This document shows, one piece after another, positions 26,752 through 36,431 of a DNA stretch of 64,000 nt. A program made the position numbers and the translations under genes. Location: contig CAMXJY010000004.1 in the NCBI GenBank assembly GCA_947244325.1, positions 1 through 64,000 on the forward strand. Direction: 5' to 3'. Positions within the stretch are counted from its first letter, which is position 1, and every line of letters begins with the position of its first letter. Origin of the DNA: an uncultured Clostridium sp. (lineage in GTDB: Bacteria > Bacillota > Clostridia > TANB77 > CAG-508). The notes under the pieces were generated by a model that searched no databases, was not told the origin of the DNA, and was given only the letters and a program-made list of their open reading frames with translations.

Positions 26752-29577
26752 ATGAACGATAAAATAATTATTAAAGGTGCGAAAGAACACAACTTAAAAA
26801 ATATTAGTTTAGATATACCAAAAAACAAATTGGTAGTAGTAACTGGACTTTCAGGTTCAGGAAAATCTTCGCTTGCTTTTGATACAATATATGCTGAAGG
26901 TCAAAGAAGATATGTTGAAAGTTTATCTTCATATGCAAGACAATTCTTAGGATTGATGGAAAAACCAGAAGTTGAAAGTATAGAAGGACTTTCTCCAGCA
27001 ATTTCAATAGATCAAAAAACAACATCAAAAAATCCTCGTTCAACAGTAGGAACAGTTACAGAAATATATGATTTTTTGCGTTTATTATATGCAAGAATAG
27101 GTGTACCATATTGTCCTAATTGTGGTAAAAAAATAGAGAAGCAAACTGTAGATCAAATAGTTGACAGTGTATTTGAATTAGAAGAAGGAACAAAAATTCA
27201 AATTTTAAGTCCTATTGTTAGAGGAAAAAAAGGAGAATTTACAAAATTATTAGAAAGTAAACAAAAAGAAGGTTTTGTAAGAGTAAAAGTAGATGGCGAG
27301 ATTTACGAACTTACAGACGATATTGATTTAGATAGAAATAAAAAACATAATATAGATATCATAGTAGATAGATTAGTAGTAAAAGACGAGATTAGAAACA
27401 GACTTGCGGAATCTATAGAAACAGCAATGAATCATTCAAATAGTTTAGTAAAAATTGATATTCCAGGAAAAGGCGAAAAACTATTTAGTGGAAATTATGC
27501 TTGTCCTGATTGTAATATTAGTTTTGAAGAATTAACACCAAGAATGTTCTCATTTAATAATCCATTTGGTGCTTGTCCAGAATGTACAGGTATAGGTTAC
27601 CTTATGAAAATGGATGAGGATTTAATAATTCCAGATAGAAGTAAAACTTTATATGATGGAGTTAAAGCATTTGGTTCTAGTACATTAAAAAAAGGTGATA
27701 CAATGGCTAGAATGTACTTTGAAAGCATTGGAAAACATTATGGAGTTGATATAAAAAATAAACCAATAAAGAAATTACCTAAAGAATTTTTAGATAAAAT
27801 ACTTTATGGTACAGGTGATGAAGAAATTGATTTTGAATACTCCTCTTCAGCAGGTGTAAGAAAATTTACTCAACCCTTTGAAGGAGTTTTACCAACACTT
27901 GATAGAAGATATAGAGAAACAAAATCTCAAGGTATGATAGCTTTTTATGAAATGTATATGAGTAATAGTCCATGTTATTCATGTAATGGTTCAAGACTAA
28001 AAAAAGAAGTTTTAGCTGTAAGAGTAGGAGATAAAAATATTAGTGAAATTACAGATTTACCTATCAATAGATTAAAAGAATATTTGAATTCGTTAGAATT
28101 AAATAAAAAAGATAGAATGATAGCAGATGTAATATTAAAAGAATTAAATGCCAGACTTCAATTTTTGATGGATGTTGGACTTGAATATTTAACATTATCA
28201 AGAAGTGCAGGAACTTTATCAGGTGGAGAGGCTCAACGTATTAGATTAGCTACACAAATAGGTTCAGGTCTTTCAGGAGTATTATATATATTAGATGAAC
28301 CAAGTATAGGATTACATCAAAGAGATAATGATAAACTTTTAGCTACATTAAAAAAGTTAAGAGATTTAGGAAATACTTTAGTTGTTGTAGAACATGATGA
28401 AGATACAATGTATGCAGCAGACCAAATAATAGATATTGGTCCAGGAGCAGGAGTTCATGGTGGAAATGTTATAGCACAAGGAACAGCAGAAGAAATTAAA
28501 AATGTAGAAGCTTCTATAACTGGTAAATATTTAAGTGGAAGAGAAAAAATAGCAGTTCCTAAAAAAAGAAGAAAATCTAATGGAAAATCAATAGAAATAG
28601 TAAAAGCTTCTGAAAATAACTTAAAAGATGTAACTGTAAAAATTCCACTTGGAGTATTTAACTGTGTTACTGGTGTATCAGGTTCAGGAAAATCAACATT
28701 AGTAAATGAAGTATTATATAAAACTTTGGCTAAAGAAATAAATAGAGCAACAGAAAAACCAGGTAAATGTGAAAAAATAAAAGGAATAGATAACATAGAT
28801 AAAATAATAAATATAGATCAATCACCAATAGGAAGAACACCACGTTCAAACCCAGCAACATATACAGGCGTATTTGATATTATACGTGATATTTTTGCAG
28901 GAACTAATGAAGCAAAAATGAGAGGATATCAAAAAGGAAGATTTAGTTTTAATGTTGAAGGTGGTAGATGTGAAGCATGTCAAGGTGATGGAGTTTTAAA
29001 AATAGAAATGAACTTTTTACCTGATATATATGTGCCATGTGAAGTATGTAAAGGAAAAAGATATAATAGAGAAACTTTAGAAGTAAAATATAAAGGAAAA
29101 AGCATATCAGATGTACTTGATATGACAGTAGAAGAAGCAGTTGAATTCTTTAATAATATTCCTCGTATAAAACAAAAAATCCAAACATTATTAGATGTTG
29201 GATTAGGGTATATAAAACTTGGACAACCTTCAACTACTTTATCAGGAGGAGAGGCACAAAGAGTAAAACTTGCAACAGAACTTTCAAAAAGAGCAACAGG
29301 AAAAACATTATATATATTAGATGAACCTACAACAGGACTTCATATAGCAGATGTTCATAGATTAGTAGATATTCTTCAAAGATTAGTAGATACAGGAAAT
29401 ACAATATTAGTAATAGAACATAATTTAGATTTAATAAAAACAGCAGATCATATAATTGATTTAGGACAAGAAGGTGGAGATAATGGTGGGGAAGTAATAG
29501 CAATAGGAACACCTGAACAAATTTGTAAAAACGAAAAATCTTATACAGGAAAGTTTTTAAAGAAATATTTAGAATAA
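26752..29577 (+). CDS. uvrA: Excinuclease ABC subunit A
   Basis: A 941-residue UvrA, the dimeric damage-recognition ATPase of nucleotide excision repair. It has two ABC modules: Walker [10 protein letters not shown] near residue 33 and GVSGSGKST near 647, signatures LSGGEAQRI and LSGGEAQRV, and Walker [11 protein letters not shown] and [10 protein letters not shown]. Zinc modules are visible as [17 protein letters not shown] ... CPECTG and CEACQGDG ... CEVCKG. Length is normal. GAGGGGTAGAA precedes the ATG. It would normally adjoin uvrB; here the two are separated by the kinase module and purC. Confidence 0.98.
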   Translation: MNDKIIIKGAKEHNLKNISLDIPKNKLVVVTGLSGSGKSSLAFDTIYAEGQRRYVESLSSYARQFLGLMEKPEVESIEGLSPAISIDQKTTSKNPRSTVGTVTEIYDFLRLLYARIGVPYCPNCGKKIEKQTVDQIVDSVFELEEGTKIQILSPIVRGKKGEFTKLLESKQKEGFVRVKVDGEIYELTDDIDLDRNKKHNIDIIVDRLVVKDEIRNRLAESIETAMNHSNSLVKIDIPGKGEKLFSGNYACPDCNISFEELTPRMFSFNNPFGACPECTGIGYLMKMDEDLIIPDRSKTLYDGVKAFGSSTLKKGDTMARMYFESIGKHYGVDIKNKPIKKLPKEFLDKILYGTGDEEIDFEYSSSAGVRKFTQPFEGVLPTLDRRYRETKSQGMIAFYEMYMSNSPCYSCNGSRLKKEVLAVRVGDKNISEITDLPINRLKEYLNSLELNKKDRMIADVILKELNARLQFLMDVGLEYLTLSRSAGTLSGGEAQRIRLATQIGSGLSGVLYILDEPSIGLHQRDNDKLLATLKKLRDLGNTLVVVEHDEDTMYAADQIIDIGPGAGVHGGNVIAQGTAEEIKNVEASITGKYLSGREKIAVPKKRRKSNGKSIEIVKASENNLKDVTVKIPLGVFNCVTGVSGSGKSTLVNEVLYKTLAKEINRATEKPGKCEKIKGIDNIDKIINIDQSPIGRTPRSNPATYTGVFDIIRDIFAGTNEAKMRGYQKGRFSFNVEGGRCEACQGDGVLKIEMNFLPDIYVPCEVCKGKRYNRETLEVKYKGKSISDVLDMTVEEAVEFFNNIPRIKQKIQTLLDVGLGYIKLGQPSTTLSGGEAQRVKLATELSKRATGKTLYILDEPTTGLHIADVHRLVDILQRLVDTGNTILVIEHNLDLIKTADHIIDLGQEGGDNGGEVIAIGTPEQICKNEKSYTGKFLKKYLE

Positions 29578-29663
29578 TATATTATACAAAATTTAATATA
29601 TTACTAAAATATAGAAAAGAAAATTATTTTAATATATAAAGAAAACAATATGCAATATAATAA

Positions 29664-29704
29664 AAGAGAATATTCTTGAGTATTTAAGAATATTCTCTTT
29701 TTTC
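29664..29704 (+). terminator. Terminator after uvrA
   Basis: AGAGAATATTCTT (29665-29677) pairs with AAGAATATTCTCT (29687-29699), followed by six T residues. Confidence 0.9.
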
Positions 29705-30254
29705 TTAAAAAGTGTCTATTTAAACAATGCAAGAAAAATCAAATTTTACTTAAAAATAAGTATAATAAGATTAAATATGTTTGAAAATATAAATAGAAAG
29801 CTAAAAATGTAGTATTCAAAAATATCACTTGCAGAGCTTAAAAAGTCACTATTTAAAAACTAGTTATTTGATGTTGTGTCGTTATTATTGTTAGAATTTT
29901 TTGAATTATTATTTTTTGATTTTTCTTTTTTTGACATCTTAAGAAGCACCTCCTTTTGATTAAAAATAGTATTTGTAAAAAAAAAGAAAATATACAAAAA
30001 TTAATAAAATTTATTTTTAAATTGAAAAATTAAAAGCAAAACTTTGGTCAATTAAAAAAATAGCTTTAATAGAAATGATATTTAATATGCAAAAGATACA
30101 GAGTAAATTACTATAAAATAAAAACAAGAATTTATTGTAATATGAATTTAAAATCCTTGAAGAAAAGTAGTTAATCTGATATAATGGCAATTAGTAAAGT
30201 GATAATGAATAATATATAAATGAAATAATAGCATAAATTGAAAGGAATATAAAA
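29705..30254. other. Long, mostly empty intergenic stretch
   Basis: About 550 very AT-rich bases between the uvrA terminator and the kinase gene. Apart from one candidate 25-codon ORF on the minus strand (29860-29937) and an unremarkable -10-like TATAAT at about 30180, I see nothing supportable in it. Confidence 0.5.
29860..29937 (-). CDS. Candidate 25-residue Asn/Ser/Lys-rich peptide
   Basis: On the minus strand an ATG at 29937 is preceded by AAGGAGGTG, one of the best ribosome sites in the window, and opens a 25-codon ORF ending TAG. The product, starting MSKKEKSKNNNSKNS, is low-complexity, hydrophilic and basic at its start. Such a strong ribosome site before a short ORF argues that it is translated. 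No family is recognised. Confidence 0.4.
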   Translation of the reverse strand: MSKKEKSKNNNSKNSNNNNDTTSNN

Positions 30255-30953
30255 ATGGCAAATCTAGTAATAGGAATTGAGGGATTAGTAGGTGCTGGAA
30301 AAACAAGTATATGTAGAAAACTTATAAATCTAATTCCAGACACAATTTTATTTAATGGTGGAAATTTATATAGAGCAATAGTTTATGCAATGATGCAAAA
30401 TGGAAAAGAACTTGAAGAGTTAAAAAATAAAGGTAAAAATCTTGATATAAAAGAAATGATGGATTTATTTAAAATTGAATTAAAAATTGAAAATAATGAA
30501 ACAATAGTATATATAGATGGAAAAAAAGTAGATGAAGATTCTATTCAGTCAAAAGAAGCATCACTAGCAGTTTCAACTGTTGGAGGAAGTGCTAATAACA
30601 AAGCATTATTTGAATTTTCTAGAAATTTAATCGATGCTTACAAAGAAAATTATAATGTGATAGTTTCAGGAAGAAGTTTAATGAAAATATATCCTAAATG
30701 TGATTACCACTTTTTTATTACAGCAAGTTTAGATGAGAGAGTTAGAAGAAAACTAATACAGTATGAAGAAAAAGAATCACCAAAAGAAATAAGGGATAAT
30801 ATTGTAAAAAGAGATATACTTCAAGAAAAAGCTGGCTTTTATGAATATAGTCCAATTACTATAGAAATTGATGTAACAGATTGTAAATCAGTAGAAGAAT
30901 CAACCAAAAAGGTATTAAGTAAAATTAAATTACCAGAAATGGTTAAAATATAG
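30255..30953 (+). CDS. Cytidylate-kinase-like P-loop protein
   Basis: A 232-residue nucleoside monophosphate kinase-like protein. The P-loop is GIEGLVGAGKTS (residues 6-17), followed by the substrate-side NGGNLYRAIVYAM, which corresponds to the GxxYRA motif of (d)CMP kinases. IVSGRSLMKIYP matches the GRD-type region, though the expected GRDxGT is altered to GRSLMK. It is therefore a divergent CMP kinase family member rather than a certain Cmk. It is separated from murD by 8 bases and is probably cotranscribed. Confidence 0.75.
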   Translation: MANLVIGIEGLVGAGKTSICRKLINLIPDTILFNGGNLYRAIVYAMMQNGKELEELKNKGKNLDIKEMMDLFKIELKIENNETIVYIDGKKVDEDSIQSKEASLAVSTVGGSANNKALFEFSRNLIDAYKENYNVIVSGRSLMKIYPKCDYHFFITASLDERVRRKLIQYEEKESPKEIRDNIVKRDILQEKAGFYEYSPITIEIDVTDCKSVEESTKKVLSKIKLPEMVKI

Positions 30954-30961
30954 GAGGTAAG

Positions 30962-32380
30962 ATGGCTTACATAAATGAAAAATTGTTAGAATTTAATAGA
31001 TATTTAAAAGGCAGAAAAGTTGCTATAATAGGTGTCGGAGTTAGTAACTTACCATTACTTGAATATTTATATAATTTGAATTCTGTTGTAACAGTTTTTG
31101 ATAATAAATCTATAGATGATATTGACCAAAAAATTATGGATAAAATTTTAGATTATGGCATGACATATTCTTTTGGAGAAGATTGTCTTAAAAATCTAAT
31201 AGGATTTGATATAATTTTTCGTTCTCCAAGTTGCTTGCCAATAGTTCCAGAACTTAGAAAAGAAGCTGAAAGAGGAGCGATTATAACAACAGAAGTTGAA
31301 ATGGTAATAGAACTTGCACCTGGATTAGTAATAGGAGTTACAGGAAGTGATGGAAAGACAACTACAACTACTTTAATATATGAAATTTTAAAACAAGATG
31401 GATATAATTGTTATGTAGGAGGAAATATTGGTAAACCTTTATTTACTCAAATAAAAGATATGAATCCAGAAGATATAGTAGTTTTAGAATTAAGCAGTTT
31501 TCAATTAATGAATATGAAAATAAGTCCTAAAATATCAGTAATAACTAATATTACACCTAATCACTTAAATATTCATACAGATATGGAAGAATATATTGAA
31601 GCTAAAAAAAGTATTTTTAAATATCAAGATAGTGATGGACTTTTAATATTAAATTATGATAATGAAATAACAAGAAATTGTGCAAAAGAAGCAAAAGGAA
31701 AAGTAACTTTCTTTAGCAGTAAAAATAAAATTCGAGAAGGATATTTAGTAGATACGGAAGATGGAAAAATAAAAGTTTGTGAAAATGGACTTAGAAAACA
31801 TGTATTTGATACTAGAAATATGAAACTTCGTGGAGTTCATAATTTTGAAAATGCATGTTGTGCTATTCTTGCAACAAAAGATTTAGTAAAAAAAGAATCA
31901 ATAGAAACTGTTTTAACAGAATTTAATGGGGTAGAACATAGACTTGAATTAGTAAAAGAAACTAAAACAAGAGTTAAATGGTACAATGATTCTGTTAGCT
32001 CAAGTCCTACTAGAACAATTGCGGGTTTAAATGCATTTGCTCTAAAAAATATAAATCTTATTGCAGGTGGATATGATAAAAATTTAGATTACAATGTACT
32101 TGCAAAACCAATAGTGGATAATTGTAAATCTTTAATTTTATTAGGTCAAACAGCTGAGAAGATTGAAAAGGCAGTTAGATTAGAATTAAAGAAGCAAAAG
32201 AAAGATTTACCAATATATAAATGTGAATCTTTAGGAGAAACAGTTCAAACAGCATATAATATTGCTGCAAGAGGTGATATCGTATTATTTTCTCCAGCTA
32301 GTGCAAGTTTTGATATGTTTAAAAACTTTGCAGAAAGAGGAGATTTATTCAAATCATATGTAAATGAAATAGTTAAATAA
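30962..32380 (+). CDS. murD: UDP-N-acetylmuramoylalanine--D-glutamate ligase
   Basis: A 472-residue Mur ligase that adds D-glutamate to UDP-MurNAc-L-Ala in peptidoglycan synthesis. The N-terminal Rossmann-like domain has AIIGVGVSNLPLLEYL. The ATP-binding motif is GVTGSDGKTTTTTLIYEIL, and VLELSSFQL with NITPNHLNIH are characteristic of MurD. GVEHRLELV and YNDSVSSSPTRTIAGL mark the C-terminal domain. It lies outside any dcw cluster here. TAGGAGGTAAG precedes the ATG. Confidence 0.95.
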   Translation: MAYINEKLLEFNRYLKGRKVAIIGVGVSNLPLLEYLYNLNSVVTVFDNKSIDDIDQKIMDKILDYGMTYSFGEDCLKNLIGFDIIFRSPSCLPIVPELRKEAERGAIITTEVEMVIELAPGLVIGVTGSDGKTTTTTLIYEILKQDGYNCYVGGNIGKPLFTQIKDMNPEDIVVLELSSFQLMNMKISPKISVITNITPNHLNIHTDMEEYIEAKKSIFKYQDSDGLLILNYDNEITRNCAKEAKGKVTFFSSKNKIREGYLVDTEDGKIKVCENGLRKHVFDTRNMKLRGVHNFENACCAILATKDLVKKESIETVLTEFNGVEHRLELVKETKTRVKWYNDSVSSSPTRTIAGLNAFALKNINLIAGGYDKNLDYNVLAKPIVDNCKSLILLGQTAEKIEKAVRLELKKQKKDLPIYKCESLGETVQTAYNIAARGDIVLFSPASASFDMFKNFAERGDLFKSYVNEIVK

Positions 32381-32387
32381 ATTAAAG

Positions 32388-32422
32388 AATAGTATTATTT
32401 TATAAAATAATACTATTTTTTA
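32388..32422 (+). terminator. Terminator after murD
   Basis: AATAGTATTATTTTA pairs with TAAAATAATACTATT in one long AT stem, followed by TTTTT. Confidence 0.85.
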
Positions 32423-32461
32423 TTTTCACCTCATATAATTTAAAAAAAGGAGGTAAAAAAG

Positions 32462-33085
32462 ATGTTTTATTCAAACAATGATAACTATATGCAGGATTTG
32501 TATTTTTACAATCAAACACCACAAAATACATATAATCCTAATATGAATAATTTTGCAAATCAAATGCCAAATAATATGGGAATGATGAATAATATGAATC
32601 CTATGTGTATGGGGCAAAATCCAAATATGTTTAATAATAATCCAAATCAAATGCAAAGCATGAGTTCTTTATATCCTAGTATATATAGAATTATAAATCC
32701 AGTAGTTTCAAGAGTTATTCAAAATAGTAATTATCAATATTTTAATGAGGATGTTTTAAATAATATGGTAGACACAGTATATAATATTGTTGAAGGTCAA
32801 ATTGAATATGACGAAGAAGAGCCAGTAGCATCAAGAACTTCTACAACTCAAAGTAACACTAATAATGTAACAACAAATTCTTCTAATTCTGGAACTACAA
32901 CAAGACAAACAGAAACTAGTCAAGCAACAAATCAAACTACCAATGTTTCAAGAAATAATAGAAATGATAGCTTACTTAGAGATATTATCAAAATTCTTAT
33001 TTTAAAAGAATTAATTTCTAGAAATAGCTTTAATAATAATCAAGCATTTAATCAAAATCCATATTTCAATAATATGAACTTTTAA
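32462..33085 (+). CDS. Asn/Met-rich low-complexity protein
   Basis: A 207-residue hydrophilic protein I do not recognise. The first 65 residues are rich in Asn, Met, Pro and Gln (PNNMGMMNNMNPM). An ordered segment follows (LYPSIYRIINPVVSRVIQNS then YFNEDVLNNMVDTVYNIVEG), then a Thr/Ser/Asn linker, and a short basic helix (RDIIKILILKELISRN) near the C-terminus. The architecture suggests a self-associating surface or spore-coat-type protein, but this is a guess. A perfect AAAGGAGGTAAAAAAG site precedes the ATG and a terminator lies on its upstream side. Confidence 0.75.
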   Translation: MFYSNNDNYMQDLYFYNQTPQNTYNPNMNNFANQMPNNMGMMNNMNPMCMGQNPNMFNNNPNQMQSMSSLYPSIYRIINPVVSRVIQNSNYQYFNEDVLNNMVDTVYNIVEGQIEYDEEEPVASRTSTTQSNTNNVTTNSSNSGTTTRQTETSQATNQTTNVSRNNRNDSLLRDIIKILILKELISRNSFNNNQAFNQNPYFNNMNF

Positions 33086-33280
33086 AGTTAATAAGAAATT
33101 TTATAACAATGGCGGATATATACCAAACTATTTTTAGAATTTTCTACGTAATTGTTTGATTATGTATATGTTTCTAATAAATATTTAATTATGCATATTA
33201 TACCTTTTTTTGAATATATTAAAAATAATAGTGAATATTCAAAAGACAAAATCTATTAATTTCAAAAGAAGAGGTTATAT

Positions 33281-34366
33281 ATGGATAATATCAATTATTT
33301 AAACATTATTAAAAAAGGAATTATAGGAATTATAATTTGTATATTATTAGTTTTTTTATGCAAAGTTGCTATTTTCTATATTCCTTTTTTAATCGCTTAT
33401 ATCATTTCTTTAATAATAGACCCAGTTATCAAATGGGTAAATAAAAGGACAAGCTTAAGTAGAAAAACTAGTAGTATAATTGTGCTTGTTACTTTATTTG
33501 GAATTATTATAGCTTTAGTAGTGTGGGGAACAATCAATTTTATTTCAGAAGCAACAAATTTGCTAAGTGGTTTAAATACATACTTAGAAAAAAGTATTAG
33601 TTTTATAAATCAAAATATCTCTAAAATTAATTTTAGAGAATTAATTCCAGAAGAGGTAATTAATATTTTAGAAAATTCAACTACAGATTTTTTAAATATG
33701 ATTACAAGTTATTTTAAAGAATTTCTAACAAAGATTTTAAATTATATTACATCATTACCTAATATGTTTATAAATATTGTTATAACTATTTTGGCAACAT
33801 ATTTTATAACATCAGATAAATTTTATATTTTAGATAGAATGGAACATCATTTATCAAAAAGAATGATGGGGAAGATAATCAAACATGTAAAGGAAATCAC
33901 TACTTCTTTAGGTGGATATTTGAAAGCAGAAATTACTTTAAGTATAATCACATTTATGGTAGTTTTAACAGGGTTAAATATTTTCTATTTAATTGATATG
34001 CAAGTGGAGTATCCAATTTTGATGGCAATTTTAATAGGATTTGTTGATGCTCTTCCAATTTTAGGAGCAGGAACTATTATGGTTCCATGGGCATTAATTT
34101 TATTACTTAATGATAAAACATCACTTGCTTTTTCTATTATAGGTTTATATATACTTACTATTGTTATAAAACAATTTTTAGAGCCTAAACTTGTAAGTAA
34201 AAATATAGGAATACATCCAATATTTACACTAATAGCAATGTATACTGGTTTTAAAATAATAGGAGTAATAGGACTTTTAATTGGACCTATTATTCTTATT
34301 ATTTTAAAAAATATTTTTGCCGAAATTTTAGATAAAGGAATAATTAATTCTATTGTTGATATTTAA
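33281..34366 (+). CDS. ytvI: YtvI-like AI-2E family membrane protein
   Basis: A 361-residue polytopic protein of the AI-2E superfamily, closest in layout to sporulation integral membrane protein YtvI. It starts with a hydrophobic pair, has a helical extracytoplasmic region at about 95-145, and the conserved GFVDALPILGAGTIMVPWA and IKQFLEPKLVSKNIGIHP motifs. AGAAGAGG precedes the ATG. Its 3' end overlaps the convergent neighbour by 4 bases. YtvI identity is suggested by sequence and by other sporulation genes in the window. Confidence 0.82.
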   Translation: MDNINYLNIIKKGIIGIIICILLVFLCKVAIFYIPFLIAYIISLIIDPVIKWVNKRTSLSRKTSSIIVLVTLFGIIIALVVWGTINFISEATNLLSGLNTYLEKSISFINQNISKINFRELIPEEVINILENSTTDFLNMITSYFKEFLTKILNYITSLPNMFINIVITILATYFITSDKFYILDRMEHHLSKRMMGKIIKHVKEITTSLGGYLKAEITLSIITFMVVLTGLNIFYLIDMQVEYPILMAILIGFVDALPILGAGTIMVPWALILLLNDKTSLAFSIIGLYILTIVIKQFLEPKLVSKNIGIHPIFTLIAMYTGFKIIGVIGLLIGPIILIILKNIFAEILDKGIINSIVDI

Positions 34367-34917
34367 TATATAACAGCTGTTGGAACATATTCATCATCTG
34401 GAAGTGTAACATTTGCATTTTCTGGTTTATTTGTTTCTTCAATAGCTGTTATTTTTAAAATAGGAATATATGAGTTATTATAAGAGCCTTTTGTAATTTC
34501 TCCTGTTATATTTACCCAAGAATAAGTTTTATAATCTTTGGCTTTTTCTGATGAACATAAGAAACCTACTATTAGAGTTTGTTTATTTCCAATATCCATA
34601 TCTCTTGCAAGTACAAATTGGTCATCAGAAAATCCGTTTACTCTATAAACATAACCAGAAAAAGATATTTTTTGTCCAACATATGTATCAATATCATCAT
34701 GAACTTCTTTTAAAATATTTGTATAGTTTTCAGCTGTTAAAGTAGCGACCTCTGAAGAGGGAATAGAGTCATTTACAAAATTATTGTCTTTCTGTTCCAT
34801 ACTATTTAAAACATTGTATATACCAGCAATTCCTATACTAATGCAAATTATTGTCATTATTCCTAAAACAGTTTTAAATATAGCTTTTTTATTTAATTTA
34901 AAATTACAAATAATCAT
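34363..34917 (-). CDS. Membrane-anchored OB-fold protein, YcgQ/DUF1980-like C-terminal domain
   Basis: A 184-residue protein on the minus strand. One N-terminal helix (FKTVLGIMTIICISIGIAGIY) anchors an extracytoplasmic domain beginning near residue 60. That domain, with YVGQKISFSGYVYRV, QFVLARDMDIG and YSWVNITGEI, resembles the C-terminal half of TIGR03943/YcgQ (DUF1980) proteins, which pair with YcgR-type permeases. Here the usual N-terminal membrane part and the permease partner are missing, so this is a stand-alone version. It converges with ytvI. Confidence 0.7.
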   Translation of the reverse strand: MIICNFKLNKKAIFKTVLGIMTIICISIGIAGIYNVLNSMEQKDNNFVNDSIPSSEVATLTAENYTNILKEVHDDIDTYVGQKISFSGYVYRVNGFSDDQFVLARDMDIGNKQTLIVGFLCSSEKAKDYKTYSWVNITGEITKGSYNNSYIPILKITAIEETNKPENANVTLPDDEYVPTAVIY

Positions 34918-35099
34918 TTTAGTCTCCTCGCATAATATGTTTTTTTACATATTCTTTCTTTTAATTTTGTATTTTGATAAATCTTATGCAATGTAATATA
35001 CAAATATTCAAAATAAATTGTAAAGATATAAATTAAGTTTAAGAAATAACAATAGTAATAGAAAAATATAAAACTATACTTTCTTACTAAAGAATAATG

Positions 35100-35187
35100 G
35101 TGGACATTATGAAAATTGTATTTGTGTACAAAATTGCCGAAGGCTCTATTTAGTAGAAAGTTCAGAAGACTTTCCTGCTAAATAAAA
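35100..35187. repeat. Dispersed repeat copy, core plus hairpin
   Basis: GTGGACATTATGAAAATTG (35100-35118) is identical to 50708-50726. It is followed by TGTGTACAAA and a hairpin TATTTAGTAGAAAGT .. ACTTTCCTGCTAAATA (35147-35184) that parallels the TATTTTATAGGAAGTG hairpin at 50818-50855. Confidence 0.75.
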
Positions 35188-35189
35188 TA

Positions 35190-35231
35190 GGGAAGTCCTA
35201 TAGCATAAAATTGCTTGCTATAAGACTTCCC
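35190..35231 (-). terminator. Terminator of the methyltransferase gene
   Basis: GGGAAGTC-C-TATAGCA (35190-35205) pairs with TGCTATA-A-GACTTCCC (35216-35231). Read on the minus strand it follows the methyltransferase stop and is followed by CTATTTTATTT. Confidence 0.75.
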
Positions 35232-35266
35232 AGTGTTACTTTTACAGAAGTAACATCAATCGTTAT

Positions 35267-36199
35267 TCAGTTTTTCATTTCTTTAATCTGATTAGCAGCC
35301 AATTCACAGGTAACAGGATTTATATCGCAAAAAATACCGTTACGCTTCATTTCCTTTGCAACTATTGCTGTTGAGCCTGCTCCCATGAAAAAGTCGGCAA
35401 CTGTATCGCCGGGGTTACTGGAAGTAGCAATAATTCTTCTTAAGATTGCCAATGGTTTTGGTGTATCAAATGCCTGTGAGTTTACTGTACGTGAATATTC
35501 ATCAAGCATTTCCGTTTCTGCCCAGATGTTTCCTATAGGTTTTACTGTTGTATACCTAAAAGGGAGTCCATCCATTAATCTTACTTCATTATTATCTACC
35601 ATTCTGTAGAACTCTTCGGTAGAAACAAGCCAATGCTTATTTAAAGCAGCAAGATCAATAGGATTACCATTTAAGCATCTGACATCTGAACGTTCAGGAT
35701 TTTCTCCATTTTCAAACAGTGGCATCAGTACAGGAGACATTTTGGAATGTGTTTCGTTAAATACAAAATCCGCCGGATTATTAACGTAATACAGAATGCT
35801 GTCATGCTGAGAGTCATAGTTTCTGTAAAAACCACGTTCTTCGCTGTGCTTCCGAACAATCTTGTTACGATAGCACTTAAAGCCAAAGATTTCGTCCATC
35901 AACATCCGAAGATAGGAATCCAGCCGCCAATTGCAATGAATATAAATACTACCATTGCTGGTAAGCACACGCTTCATTTCCTCGAATCGCGGACGATACC
36001 ACTTAATAGCTTCTTTGGGTGTTCCAAGATCGTCTTCGTAGTAATCGAACTTCTTGCCAGAATTGTACAGCACATCACAGTAGATAAGATTTATACTGCC
36101 AGTGGGAAGTGCCCGCAAAAGCTCCAGATTGTCACAGTTATAGATGCTGATTTTTCCATCACTGTAGTATTTGGAAACGTTGTGATAAACTTGTGTCAT
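35267..36199 (-). CDS. Orphan DNA methyltransferase (N4/N6 class, beta-type order)
   Basis: A 310-residue site-specific DNA methyltransferase. The catalytic motif IV region (LIYCDVLYNSGKKFDYYED) comes first and the SAM-binding motif I (VADFFMGAGSTAIVAKEMKR) near the C-terminus, the beta-class order. Motif IV reads DVLY rather than the usual DPPY/F, a notable change at the catalytic site. I chose the ATG at 36199 because AAGGAGGTTTTATCT precedes it; a further in-frame ATG at 36232 lacks a site. The promoter is TTGAAA (36276-36281), 17 bases, TATAAT (36253-36258) on the minus strand. GC content is much higher than its neighbours (27/60 at 35941-36000). No restriction enzyme is adjacent. Confidence 0.87.
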   Translation of the reverse strand: MTQVYHNVSKYYSDGKISIYNCDNLELLRALPTGSINLIYCDVLYNSGKKFDYYEDDLGTPKEAIKWYRPRFEEMKRVLTSNGSIYIHCNWRLDSYLRMLMDEIFGFKCYRNKIVRKHSEERGFYRNYDSQHDSILYYVNNPADFVFNETHSKMSPVLMPLFENGENPERSDVRCLNGNPIDLAALNKHWLVSTEEFYRMVDNNEVRLMDGLPFRYTTVKPIGNIWAETEMLDEYSRTVNSQAFDTPKPLAILRRIIATSSNPGDTVADFFMGAGSTAIVAKEMKRNGIFCDINPVTCELAANQIKEMKN

Positions 36200-36350
36200 A
36201 GATAAAACCTCCTTAATAACAATTGAATTCAAATTTTTATGTGCTAATCTTTATTATAGCATAAAATTAGGCTTTTTTCAATTTCCAATCAAACAATAAT
36301 GAGAATAAAATATATGTAGTTCTAAAATGATAATAGCTTAATTATTTTCC

Positions 36351-36379
36351 TTGCAAAAAGTATCAAAAAGTGATATAGT
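36351..36379 (+). promoter_or_regulatory. secA promoter
   Basis: TTGCAA (36351-36356), 17-base spacer, TATAGT (36374-36379), followed by a short leader and TTTAGGAGGCAAG before the secA ATG. Confidence 0.7.
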
Positions 36380-36431
36380 CTTATGGTGTAATAAAATATT
36401 TATATAAAACAAATTTAGGAGGCAAGAAAAA

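Larger units (their letters stand above)
34918..35266. other. Gene-free region with hairpins and a dispersed repeat copy
   Basis: About 350 bases with no credible ORF. It holds one copy of the dispersed repeat (35100-35184), the strong hairpin 35190-35231 and a small GTTACTT/AAGTAAC hairpin at 35235-35254. Confidence 0.6.

Noticed and set aside
35747..36205. 152-codon ORF opposite the methyltransferase
   Set aside because: Shadow of the high-GC methyltransferase gene on the other strand; no ribosome site or family match.
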